This document shows, one piece after another, positions 1 to 5,745 of a stretch of DNA of 6,419 nt (position 1 is its first letter; every line of letters begins with the position of its first letter). The stretch comes from Thermoplasmata archaeon. GTDB lineage: Archaea; Thermoplasmatota; E2; UBA202; JdFR-43. The position numbers were made by a program, and so were the translations under genes. Location of the stretch: positions 1-6,419 of the forward strand of contig JAGGXG010000163.1 in NCBI GenBank assembly GCA_021163175.1, given 5' to 3'. The notes beneath the pieces were generated by a model. It ran no database searches. It saw only the letters and a list, made by a program, of their open reading frames with translations, and was not told the DNA's origin.

Positions 1-591
1 GCCATAGGCATCGAGTTGCACGTGCAAAATGTCGCCAGCCTGAATGAAAGGGGCAAAGATATGAGCCATGTTTGTTGAACCGGTGAATCCATATATGGCC
101 GTTACCTCTGACAAATTAGCTTTTTTTGCCAGCAAATATGCCAGATCTTTGACATCATTATTCTTCGACTGAAAGTAAATGTTGCATGGTTTTAGGCCGA
201 GAGCAATATAATTTGCTATATATTCTTCAATCGCTATTTTTTCAGCTTGCTTTAAAGTATAGCCCCTCGTGGCATAGGCTTCGATGTCAGCAACAGCGAT
301 ATGAATGTCGGCCCCTATGCTCTGATAATATATTACCTGATCAATAACAATTTTATGACCAAGATGCATTTTACCAGATGGCATTAAGCCAGTTAAAATG
401 ACCCATGGTTTCCCTTTCCTTATTGCTTCCTTTATTCTATGAAAGTCACGATGTCCGAAAACAATGCCACGCCTGAAGAAAAAGGGTGGGGAAGGCAAAT
501 CCTTCCATTCATTTCTGAAATCTTCTATGCCAAATTGATACAGCTTTTCATAATCGTATTGCTTCGAACTCCATGGATCAATTCTAATCAT
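1..591 (-). CDS. trpS: Tryptophanyl-tRNA synthetase, N-terminal 197 residues (3' end outside window)
   Basis: Class I aminoacyl-tRNA synthetase that charges tRNA-Trp with tryptophan in the cytoplasm. The visible part covers the N-terminal extension and the first half of the Rossmann catalytic domain. It starts MIRIDPWSS, carries RRGIVFGHRDF at about residues 40-50, and has the class I signature PSGKMHLGH at 71-79, where HLGH is the HIGH motif. ADIEAYATRG (101-110) and YGFTGSTN (167-174) follow, in the order I know from archaeal TrpRS such as that of Pyrococcus. The KMSKS motif lies beyond the window; full-length archaeal enzymes have roughly 370-400 residues, so about half is present. The start is the ATG at 591, because an in-frame stop lies eight codons upstream. 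The gene begins 25 bp after the stop of the C25 peptidase on the same strand. The two may be co-transcribed, or trpS may use its own TATA box overlapping that stop. Identification is secure. Confidence 0.95.
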   Translation of the reverse strand, partial: MIRIDPWSSKQYDYEKLYQFGIEDFRNEWKDLPSPPFFFRRGIVFGHRDFHRIKEAIRKGKPWVILTGLMPSGKMHLGHKIVIDQVIYYQSIGADIHIAVADIEAYATRGYTLKQAEKIAIEEYIANYIALGLKPCNIYFQSKNNDVKDLAYLLAKKANLSEVTAIYGFTGSTNMAHIFAPFIQAGDILHVQLDAYG

Positions 592-612
592 CTTTTTTGC
601 ATTGCCAACGGG

Positions 613-620
613 TTAATTAA
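613..620 (-). promoter_or_regulatory. Possible TATA box for trpS
   Basis: TTAATTAA is centred about 25 nt upstream of the trpS ATG, the spacing expected for an archaeal leaderless promoter, and no Shine-Dalgarno is visible before trpS. The box overlaps the stop codon of the upstream peptidase gene. AT-rich 8-mers are common here, so this is only suggestive. Confidence 0.35.
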
Positions 621-2191
621 TTTTGCGAGTTATGATGGCTATATCCTCCAATCTGCAATGTTGGATCCCCGAGTAAAATGAACTCCTGTATTGTCCATCT
701 ATCCCATATATGATTGAGATAGTTGTTTTGAGCTGTAACAAAAGTTTCTCCAAGCCTTGTTTTTCCATTCATATAAGCTTTGAAAAATTGATATGCAAGG
801 TAGCTCGCTCCAGAATATGGTCCATTTTTGCCTACGCCTGTAAAAGCAACTCTCGTCGCGCCAATGCTTGCTATGGCACCTCCTCCTTTATGAGCTATAA
901 AATACCATGCAAAGCATGGAAAAGTTGCATTTATGGGTAAAGGTACGCCATCATTCCTTAAATCGGTCGAGTTAAAATCAAGCTTCGCCGTCAAACATGC
1001 ATCGAAAAATATTATTGGCAATTTATAGCCATTGTGTAACCCCAATATGTATGGCGTGAAATATCTTCCAGTCCAGTTTTCGTTATTGGGCTTATGTGTT
1101 GCCCATCCATATGGAAAACCATGCCCGCTATAATACAAAAATCCACCTCCTTTCTCCATAGTCATTTCAACGTTCAATGGTGAGATGCTTCCATCTGATG
1201 CCCACATTTTTACTGGAGTAAAACCCTGCATTATATTTGCAACATATTCATTCATGAACTCTCCTTCTATAATGCCCCATCCTGGAAAAGTATCACCTCC
1301 CACAAGTAAAAGACGCTTGAACCATTCTCCACCGCCATCTTCATATTTTATTATTTTATCAACAACAGTTTTTGCCTCTCTCACATTTCTGCATGCAAGC
1401 CTCCCAACATACACATCGGGATACAAATCTATTGTATCATTTACACCAATGCAGCCATAATATACCTCGCCATACACACCATTGTTATTTGTATCCCAGG
1501 ATGAGAATACAACATGTCCATTCTCATATCTGTACAAATCAGCGTAATATAAATCTGTTGGCATAGAAAAATTGTATGTCCTGCCTCTCCATTTTTCATG
1601 ATAAACAACATATCTTATCGGCAAGTTGTATATATCTCCAGCAAGCAAAACATACTTTATACCATCTTTTTCCACACTATCTTTAATGCAATATTTTATT
1701 TTCTCTGCTTCATCCCTCCCATTATAGCTGGAATAAATTTCATTCAGGCTTATAACTTTGGTTTTTATTCCATGCTTTTCTTTATGCTCAGCAAGCTTGC
1801 TGAATTCTTTGTAAAATTTTTCTGGAGTTATTATGAGCAAATCATATTCTCCATTGAATGAAACTGCTTTTTTATAATCATATTCAACACTTGCTTTCTT
1901 TCCATATATGGTCAGGAAAACAACATGCTGTCCATTACTTATTCCAACTCCAATATGATATGGTGGCTGCTTTATTCTGTATGCATTGCCTCCAGAAATC
2001 CATTTGAAATCAATGTTTTCAGCGCTTCCATTCACAGCAACCTTTTCTATCTCAGCATTAAAAGGAAGCTCTACCGTTTCCTCACCATTCATATCATAAA
2101 AATCAAGTTTGCTTTCATGAATCGAGACATTCATTCCAGCTAGTGGCATAGCCAGCAGCAATAGCACACCAACCAGCACTTCAGCTTTCAT
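617..2191 (-). CDS. Secreted gingipain-like cysteine peptidase (family C25)
   Basis: Predicted extracellular endopeptidase of clan CD (caspase/gingipain fold), 524 residues. A signal peptide fills residues 1-19: Lys2, then a hydrophobic stretch ending MPLAG. A beta-rich N-terminal region (about 20-110) precedes the C25 domain. The catalytic His is His357 in YYSGHG and the nucleophile is Cys399 in IIFFDACLTA; these match the gingipain TGHG and FDVAC motifs, 42 residues apart here. Other family marks are PTDLYYADL (211-219), LYPDVYVGRL (256-265) and LLGDPTLQI (507-515) near the end. SWDTNNNGVYGE (231-242) looks like a Ca2+-binding Dx[DN]xNG loop. There is no C-terminal membrane anchor or Ig/PKD domain, so it should be released. 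I chose the ATG at 2191 because longer in-frame versions would run into the divergent gene and bury the signal peptide. C25 peptidases are known from sediment archaea that degrade protein. Substrate specificity cannot be read from the sequence. Confidence 0.88.
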   Translation of the reverse strand: MKAEVLVGVLLLLAMPLAGMNVSIHESKLDFYDMNGEETVELPFNAEIEKVAVNGSAENIDFKWISGGNAYRIKQPPYHIGVGISNGQHVVFLTIYGKKASVEYDYKKAVSFNGEYDLLIITPEKFYKEFSKLAEHKEKHGIKTKVISLNEIYSSYNGRDEAEKIKYCIKDSVEKDGIKYVLLAGDIYNLPIRYVVYHEKWRGRTYNFSMPTDLYYADLYRYENGHVVFSSWDTNNNGVYGEVYYGCIGVNDTIDLYPDVYVGRLACRNVREAKTVVDKIIKYEDGGGEWFKRLLLVGGDTFPGWGIIEGEFMNEYVANIMQGFTPVKMWASDGSISPLNVEMTMEKGGGFLYYSGHGFPYGWATHKPNNENWTGRYFTPYILGLHNGYKLPIIFFDACLTAKLDFNSTDLRNDGVPLPINATFPCFAWYFIAHKGGGAIASIGATRVAFTGVGKNGPYSGASYLAYQFFKAYMNGKTRLGETFVTAQNNYLNHIWDRWTIQEFILLGDPTLQIGGYSHHNSQN

Positions 2192-2194
2192 GGT

Positions 2195-2202
2195 AATATA
2201 AA
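2195..2202 (+). promoter_or_regulatory. Candidate TATA box for the IPCT/DIPPS operon
   Basis: AATATAAA, centred about 24-25 nt upstream of the ATG at 2223, is correctly placed for a leaderless archaeal transcript. It lies just outside the start codon of the divergent peptidase gene. No Shine-Dalgarno precedes 2223, which fits leaderless initiation. Confidence 0.45.
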
Positions 2203-2210
2203 AAAAAGAG

Positions 2211-2218
2211 ATATAAAA
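2211..2218 (-). promoter_or_regulatory. Candidate TATA box for the C25 peptidase gene
   Basis: Read on the minus strand this is TTTTATAT, close to the archaeal TTTAWATA consensus, centred about 24 nt upstream of the ATG at 2191. On the plus strand the same 8-mer (ATATAAAA) is about 24 nt from an in-frame GTG at 2238, so it could alternatively serve a shorter form of the divergent gene. Confidence 0.5.
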
Positions 2219-2222
2219 TCCT

Positions 2223-3527
2223 ATGTATTTAAGAAAGGTGTTTCCTCTCGTAATACTTGCGGCAGGCGAAGGCAGGCGCATGGGCGAGGTTAAGCCACTG
2301 GTAAAGCTACTTGGCTTGAGCCTCCTCGAAAGAACAATCCTTTCATTCAATGAGGCTGGCATTAGAAAATTTTATGTTGTTGTGGGTTATAGAAAGGAAG
2401 AGGTAAAGAAGCATGTTGAGGAGATCAGGAAAAGAGGCATAGATGTTGAAACAATAGATAATGATAATTGGAAAAAGGGAAATGGGACATCTGTGCTTGC
2501 TGTTCGTGGGAGAGAGAAAAAATTTTTTGTCACCATGGTTGATCACTTTTTTGAAAAAGATGTTATAAAGGATTTTATAGAGAATGTGGGCAGGCGTAAT
2601 ACTTTGCTTATTGATAAAGAAGTCGACAGAGTTTTTAATATCCATGAGGCAACAAAAGTTAAATTGAAAGGAAATAAAATAATCGATATAGGGAAAGAAT
2701 TGAAGGAATATGATGCCGTAGATACAGGCTTATTTTTCTTCAATGAGGAAATTTTCGAGGCGATTGAAGAAGCAATGAAGGAAGGCAACGCAAGTTTGGC
2801 AGCAGGAGTGAGAAAACTCGCTGAAAAAGGCAAAATTTATGGGCATGAGAAGAAACGTGGCTATTGGATAGATGCCGATACAAAAGAAGAGCTAAGAATA
2901 GCTGAAAAACTGATTTTGAAAAGCATCCCAAAAAAGGAAGATGGAATCATATCATTCAATTTAAACAGGAAAGTGTCGTTAAAAATTTCAAAATGGTTGT
3001 GCAATTTCAACATTTCTCCAAATTTGATGACCATTCTAAGCTTTTTAACTGCAATAGCAGGAAGCATTCTATTTTATTTTGGAAAATATATTTATACTGC
3101 TCTTGCTGGAATAATAATACAGTTTGCTTCAATAATAGATGGATGCGATGGAGAGATAGCTAGATTGAAATTTCTTTCTTCTCCATATGGGGCATGGCTC
3201 GATACAATTCTGGATAGATATGCAGATGCCATAATGGCAATATTTGTCACATACAACGGATGGTTGATTTATAGAAGCATCATAATATGGTTCTTTGGCT
3301 TATTTTCATTGCTCGCATTTTTAATGGCGAGTTATTCAAGAAAGGAATATGAATTGAGATATAACAAAAAGCTGGAGGGCAAAATCGATAAGCTTTCAAA
3401 AAGAGATATAAGAATATTTTCAATTTTCATCGGCTCATTATTCAACAAAGCTTTTGAATTTATGGTGGTAATAGCAATGCTTCATCATATTATCGTAGCA
3501 ATCGACTTGGCAAGGAGGAGAAAATGA
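2223..3527 (+). CDS. Bifunctional CTP:inositol-1-phosphate cytidylyltransferase / di-myo-inositol phosphate phosphate synthase (IPCT/DIPPS)
   Basis: Two-domain enzyme for di-myo-inositol phosphate, a compatible solute of hyperthermophiles. The N-terminal domain (about 7-235) makes CDP-inositol from CTP and L-myo-inositol-1-phosphate. It shows the nucleotidyltransferase motif LAAGEGRRM (12-20) with KPLVKL (24-29), GNGTS (86-90), TMVDHFF (104-110), DTGLFF (167-172) and WIDADT (215-220). The C-terminal domain (about 245-434) is a membrane CDP-alcohol phosphotransferase with the full D-x2-DG-x2-AR-x8-G-x3-D-x3-D signature: Asp306, Asp309, Gly310, Ala313, Arg314, Gly323, Asp327, Asp331. It has several hydrophobic helices (about 268-305, 334-370, 396-427). 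The length of 434 matches the fused archaeal enzymes. Product phosphatase and inositol-phosphate synthase are not in the window. An alternative start is the GTG at 2238, which leaves only three residues before VILAAG. A related lipid-type CDP-alcohol product cannot be excluded from sequence. First gene of an operon with the next one. Confidence 0.88.
   Translation: MYLRKVFPLVILAAGEGRRMGEVKPLVKLLGLSLLERTILSFNEAGIRKFYVVVGYRKEEVKKHVEEIRKRGIDVETIDNDNWKKGNGTSVLAVRGREKKFFVTMVDHFFEKDVIKDFIENVGRRNTLLIDKEVDRVFNIHEATKVKLKGNKIIDIGKELKEYDAVDTGLFFFNEEIFEAIEEAMKEGNASLAAGVRKLAEKGKIYGHEKKRGYWIDADTKEELRIAEKLILKSIPKKEDGIISFNLNRKVSLKISKWLCNFNISPNLMTILSFLTAIAGSILFYFGKYIYTALAGIIIQFASIIDGCDGEIARLKFLSSPYGAWLDTILDRYADAIMAIFVTYNGWLIYRSIIIWFFGLFSLLAFLMASYSRKEYELRYNKKLEGKIDKLSKRDIRIFSIFIGSLFNKAFEFMVVIAMLHHIIVAIDLARRRK
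3514..3518 (+). promoter_or_regulatory. Strong Shine-Dalgarno inside the operon
   Basis: GGAGG, part of AAGGAGGAG, lies 5 nt upstream of the ATG at 3524 and inside the last codons of the preceding gene. It fixes the radical SAM start. It contrasts with the first genes of transcription units here, which have no such site. Confidence 0.8.
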
Positions 3528-4570
3528 AAAAGCTTCCAAAAAATTCTTTTTATACGGGAGAACTCGCCGAAGGATGCATATATTGTAGCCACGGCTCAAA
3601 AATGGTTTTGCTCATAACAGGCTTATGCAATGCGAGATGCTTTTACTGCCCTCTCTCTGAAAAGAAGAAAAATAAGGATGTAATATATGCTGATGAGCTA
3701 TTTGTGAAAAGCGACGATGCCATCATAACGGAAGCAGAGCTGATCGAGGCGGAGGGCACAGGCATAACGGGCGGCGACCCCCTGGTGAAGCCTGAAAGGA
3801 CAGCCCGTTACATAAAAATGCTGAAGGATTATTTTGGAAAAGAGCATCACATCCATTTATATACTGCAACATTCAGCATGGGGAAAATAAAGAGGGTTAT
3901 AGAAGCGGGGCTTGATGAGATAAGATTTCATCCGGTATGGCAGCTATGGGACAAAATAGAAAAAACGAATTTTAAAGAGGTGATCAAAAGCATTGATATA
4001 GATGTTGGAATGGAAATACCTGTTATACCCCATTTAAAAGAAGAAACAAAACATTTGCTTCAAACCGTAGACAAGTATGGGCTTGACTTTATTAATTTGA
4101 ATGAACTCGAATTTTCATATACAAACGTTAACGAGCTTTCAAAATATGGCTATGTTGCAAAAAATGATGTTTCATCCGCCGTCAAAGGAAGTGAGGAGAT
4201 GGCGTATGAAATCCTTGATTGGGGTATAGAAACGCCATTGCATTATTGCTCGGCCTCGTTCAAAGACGCCATTCAATTAAGGAAGAGAATAGAAAGAAGG
4301 GCAAGAAATGTTGCAAAGAAATATGAATTTATAACTGAAGAAGGAACATTGCTTAAAGGAGTGATAATGGCAGGAAAAGAAAAAATCGAGGAAATAAAAA
4401 GAAAATTTGGGATAGCGGACGACATGATTGCATGGGATGAAGAAAAGAAAAGAATCGAGACCTCCCCATTCATTCTTGAAGAAATAGCTGAGCATTTGCC
4501 CTACAAATGCTATCTCGTCGAGGAATATCCAACAGCAGATCGTCTTGAAGTCGAGAAAATACCATTATGA
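3524..4570 (+). CDS. Radical SAM protein, COG2108-like (related to pyruvate formate-lyase activating enzyme), function unknown
   Basis: Radical SAM enzyme of 348 residues. The 4Fe-4S site is CNARCFYC (Cys35, Cys39, Cys42), the classical CxxxCxxC, followed by PLSEKKKNKDVIYADE. GTGITGGDPL (78-87) is the SAM-binding GGxP-like segment. An extra pair, Cys18 and Cys21 in GCIYCSHGSKMVLL, precedes the cluster motif; with Cys242 and Cys329 it could bind metal or a second cluster, but that is inference. The arrangement GCxxCxxGxKMVLxITG-CxxxCFYCPL is what I remember of archaeal COG2108 proteins annotated as pyruvate formate-lyase activating enzyme-like; no reaction is established for them, and no glycyl-radical enzyme lies nearby. 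The start overlaps the stop of the IPCT/DIPPS gene by 4 bp (ATGA) and has a strong Shine-Dalgarno, so the two are almost certainly co-translated. The 3' end overlaps the convergent SdpI-family gene by 6 bp. The fold is certain, the role unknown. Confidence 0.88.
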   Translation: MKKLPKNSFYTGELAEGCIYCSHGSKMVLLITGLCNARCFYCPLSEKKKNKDVIYADELFVKSDDAIITEAELIEAEGTGITGGDPLVKPERTARYIKMLKDYFGKEHHIHLYTATFSMGKIKRVIEAGLDEIRFHPVWQLWDKIEKTNFKEVIKSIDIDVGMEIPVIPHLKEETKHLLQTVDKYGLDFINLNELEFSYTNVNELSKYGYVAKNDVSSAVKGSEEMAYEILDWGIETPLHYCSASFKDAIQLRKRIERRARNVAKKYEFITEEGTLLKGVIMAGKEKIEEIKRKFGIADDMIAWDEEKKRIETSPFILEEIAEHLPYKCYLVEEYPTADRLEVEKIPL

Positions 4571-5191
4571 TTTTTGATATTCAAAATATGAATATACAAT
4601 CAGGCAGAAGGCGAAGGCCAGCGCAGGAATCAAAATAAACCATATTGCATATTTTGGAAAGAACATTCCAGCCAAAGCAATGATTGCAGCGATTTTGAAT
4701 AATTTTGCCCCAAGCTTATGTGTTTTGTTCCATACTCTCTCGCTGCTGAGAGTCCATGGTGTTCTTATCCCAATGAACCAGTTTTGTTGCGCATTTTCAA
4801 GCAATATGCCAATGTAAAAAAATAAAATTGCAACCCATAATGGGATAAATAAGTTAAATGGGATTTTTAGTCCAGTATTCCATAAAATTATTTGTATATG
4901 CAGGGTAAGCATAAAAACAAGAAAAAGAATAACAAAGCCATCATAATATTTTTTGAAATTCTGGATATTTGATTTCAGGGGATCTATTTTTGGGATGGCA
5001 ATAAAAAGCAATGAAAGGAATAGAATTATGAGAGGAATCAAAAACAACGCCACATTTTTTGACATGTATCCATTTACTTTGCCTTCAGCATTCCAATGCG
5101 ATGCCATTTTCTCAGGCATGGATGGGTAAAAATAAATGCTTATTGCAAGAGACGCTATAAAAATTGCAACCATTATCTTCCAGCTTTGCAT
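4565..5191 (-). CDS. SdpI-family membrane protein (DUF1648 plus SdpI domain)
   Basis: Polytopic membrane protein, 208 residues from the ATG at 5191. The N-terminal DUF1648 part contains YPSMPEKMASHWNAEGKVNG (about 22-41), directly after transmembrane segment 1 (4-22). Further hydrophobic segments lie at about 46-67, 84-104, 110-131, 165-178 and 183-203, giving six in all. Between the fourth and fifth is the SdpI hallmark WFIGIRTPWTLSSERVWNKT (138-157). In Bacillus, SdpI gives immunity to the SdpC toxin and takes part in signal relay. Archaeal homologues have no known role and no toxin partner is seen here, so the family name should not be read as the function. A longer reading from a TTG at 5212 adds seven residues; I prefer 5191 because it lies about 25 nt from a TATA-like box and because that TTG overlaps the box. 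The 3' end overlaps the convergent radical SAM gene. A MITE-like insertion lies immediately upstream of the promoter. Confidence 0.85.
   Translation of the reverse strand: MQSWKIMVAIFIASLAISIYFYPSMPEKMASHWNAEGKVNGYMSKNVALFLIPLIILFLSLLFIAIPKIDPLKSNIQNFKKYYDGFVILFLVFMLTLHIQIILWNTGLKIPFNLFIPLWVAILFFYIGILLENAQQNWFIGIRTPWTLSSERVWNKTHKLGAKLFKIAAIIALAGMFFPKYAIWFILIPALAFAFCLIVYSYFEYQKS
4571..4575 (+). terminator. T5 tract after the radical SAM gene
   Basis: Five T residues follow directly after the TGA stop. Archaeal RNA polymerase can terminate at such runs without a hairpin. The tract lies inside the 3' end of the convergent gene; it is short, so the call is weak. Confidence 0.35.
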
Positions 5192-5211
5192 GCTATGAAT
5201 CTGCTTATCCA

Positions 5212-5219
5212 ATTTATAT
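5212..5219 (-). promoter_or_regulatory. Candidate TATA box for the SdpI-family gene
   Basis: On the minus strand AAATATAA, within CTTAAAATATAAAT, is centred about 24-25 nt upstream of the ATG at 5191, consistent with a leaderless transcript. The left flanking repeat of the MITE-like element starts only 5 bp further upstream, at the expected BRE position. Confidence 0.45.
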
Positions 5220-5223
5220 TTTA

Positions 5224-5232
5224 AGTAAATTT
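5224..5232 (+). repeat. Left copy of 9-bp flanking direct repeat (putative target-site duplication)
   Basis: AGTAAATTT directly abuts the outer end of the left terminal inverted repeat. The identical 9-mer, in the same orientation, abuts the right end at 5355-5363. This is the expected footprint of transposase-mediated insertion. Confidence 0.75.
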
Positions 5233-5253
5233 GATATTCCTGTAGAATCGTGA
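5233..5253 (+). repeat. Left terminal inverted repeat of the MITE-like element
   Basis: 21 bp beginning GATATTCCTGT and ending TCGTGA. It matches the reverse complement of 5334-5354 at 17 of 21 positions, counted base by base. Confidence 0.78.
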
Positions 5254-5333
5254 CATGAAAAATTTTGCTATTGAAATGTAAAATGTTCCATTAGAAACAG
5301 ATTTTGTCAATATTCACAAGATAAAATAAGATA

Positions 5334-5354
5334 TCACGAAATCACAGGAATATC
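5334..5354 (-). repeat. Right terminal inverted repeat of the MITE-like element
   Basis: 21 bp beginning TCACGA and ending ACAGGAATATC on the plus strand. It pairs with the left repeat; the four mismatches are consecutive, at positions 12-15 from the outer end. Confidence 0.78.
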
Positions 5355-5363
5355 AGTAAATTT
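5355..5363 (+). repeat. Right copy of 9-bp flanking direct repeat (putative target-site duplication)
   Basis: AGTAAATTT, identical to 5224-5232 and directly adjoining the right terminal inverted repeat. Confidence 0.75.
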
Positions 5364-5374
5364 GAATCCTCCTC

Positions 5375-5389
5375 ATTCAAGAATTGAAT
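5375..5389. repeat. 15-bp palindrome upstream of the mntA promoter, possible operator
   Basis: ATTCAA-GAA-TTGAAT is a perfect 6-bp inverted repeat with a 3-bp centre. It ends 16 bp before the TATA-like box of the toxin-antitoxin pair, a position where an archaeal activator or repressor could bind. No other copy is seen in the window; a role is only inferred. Confidence 0.35.
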
Positions 5390-5405
5390 AGAAAGTATCC
5401 GACAC

Positions 5406-5413
5406 ATTTAAAA
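5406..5413 (+). promoter_or_regulatory. Candidate TATA box for the MntA/HepT pair
   Basis: ATTTAAAA is centred about 24-25 nt upstream of the GTG at 5434, the archaeal spacing for a leaderless transcript. No Shine-Dalgarno precedes that GTG. This supports 5434 over the GTG two codons further on. Confidence 0.5.
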
Positions 5414-5433
5414 AGAAAGCTAAAATAAAAAGC

Positions 5434-5745
5434 GTGGAAGTGGAGTATCTAAGTAAAGAAAAAATATTTGATATCATAAGGCAGCATAAAGATGAGTTGA
5501 AAAAATATGGAGTAAAGAGAATTGGATTATTTGGCTCATTTGTGAGGGGAGAACAAAATAAAAGCAGCGATATTGATATAATCGTCGAATTTGAAGAAGG
5601 AAAGAAAAATTTTGATAATTTCATAAATATCGCGTTTCTACTCGAAAAATTGTTTGGAAGAGATGTTGATATTCTCACTCCAGAATCTATAAATAAACAT
5701 TTAAAGCCATATATTATGAGAGAGGCAATATATGAAGAGATATGA
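5434..5745 (+). CDS. mntA: MntA-like minimal nucleotidyltransferase, antitoxin of a HepT/MntA (type VII) module
   Basis: Small DNA-polymerase-beta-fold nucleotidyltransferase, 103 residues, the normal size for the family. The signature GS-x10-D-x-D is intact: Gly34-Ser35 in GLFGSFVRGE, and Asp46 and Asp48 in SSDIDI. A third acidic position is Asp79 in DVDILT. In characterised MntA/HepT pairs the nucleotidyltransferase neutralises the HEPN toxin by adding AMP to a tyrosine next to its RNase motif; all residues needed for that are present here and in the next gene. The start is a GTG at 5434, chosen because of the TATA box 24-25 nt upstream; a second GTG at 5440 is possible. The 3' end overlaps hepT by 14 bp, so the two are translationally coupled. 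The DNA upstream holds a palindrome and a MITE-like element. Identification is secure at family level; antitoxin activity is inferred. Confidence 0.9.
   Translation: MEVEYLSKEKIFDIIRQHKDELKKYGVKRIGLFGSFVRGEQNKSSDIDIIVEFEEGKKNFDNFINIAFLLEKLFGRDVDILTPESINKHLKPYIMREAIYEEI

Larger units (their letters stand above)
5233..5354. mobile_element. 122-bp MITE-like insertion element
   Basis: A short non-coding element bounded by imperfect terminal inverted repeats. The left end (5233-5253) and the reverse complement of the right end (5334-5354) share GATATTCCTGT at the outside and TCGTGA at the inside, 17 of 21 positions, with four mismatches between the blocks. A perfect 9-bp direct repeat flanks both ends. 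The 80-bp interior is AT-rich and has no useful reading frame, so any movement would need a transposase acting in trans from a full-length element elsewhere. I cannot assign an IS family; 8-9 bp duplications occur in several. It sits in the 242-bp gap between the promoter of the SdpI-family gene and that of the MntA/HepT pair. A structured regulatory hairpin would be the alternative, but it would not explain the direct repeats. Confidence 0.72.
5192..5433. other. 242-bp intergenic region between divergent promoters
   Basis: No coding potential on either strand. It contains, in order, the SdpI-family TATA box, the MITE-like element with its flanking repeats, a 15-bp palindrome and the TATA box of mntA. 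It is the longest non-coding stretch in the window. Confidence 0.7.

Noticed and set aside
439..681. Plus-strand frame of 80 codons opposite trpS
   Set aside because: It covers the start of trpS and the end of the peptidase gene on the other strand. Both are well supported, and this frame shows no family features.
2258..2280. Tandem GGCAGGCG repeats at the start of IPCT/DIPPS
   Set aside because: They are explained by codons of the conserved LAAGEGRRM motif.
2192..2362. 57-residue N-terminal extension of the C25 peptidase
   Set aside because: It is antisense to the well-supported start of IPCT/DIPPS and would bury a clean signal peptide that begins at 2191.
4617..4632. Extra copy of the MITE end (CAGGAATC) in the SdpI-family gene
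   Set aside because: Only seven bases of the conserved block match and it lies inside conserved coding sequence; chance is enough.
5360..5372. TTTGAATCC near the mntA promoter as a copy of the tRNA T-loop (attachment repeat)
   Set aside because: Only a few bases match the tRNA 3' region, too short and imperfect for an attachment site.
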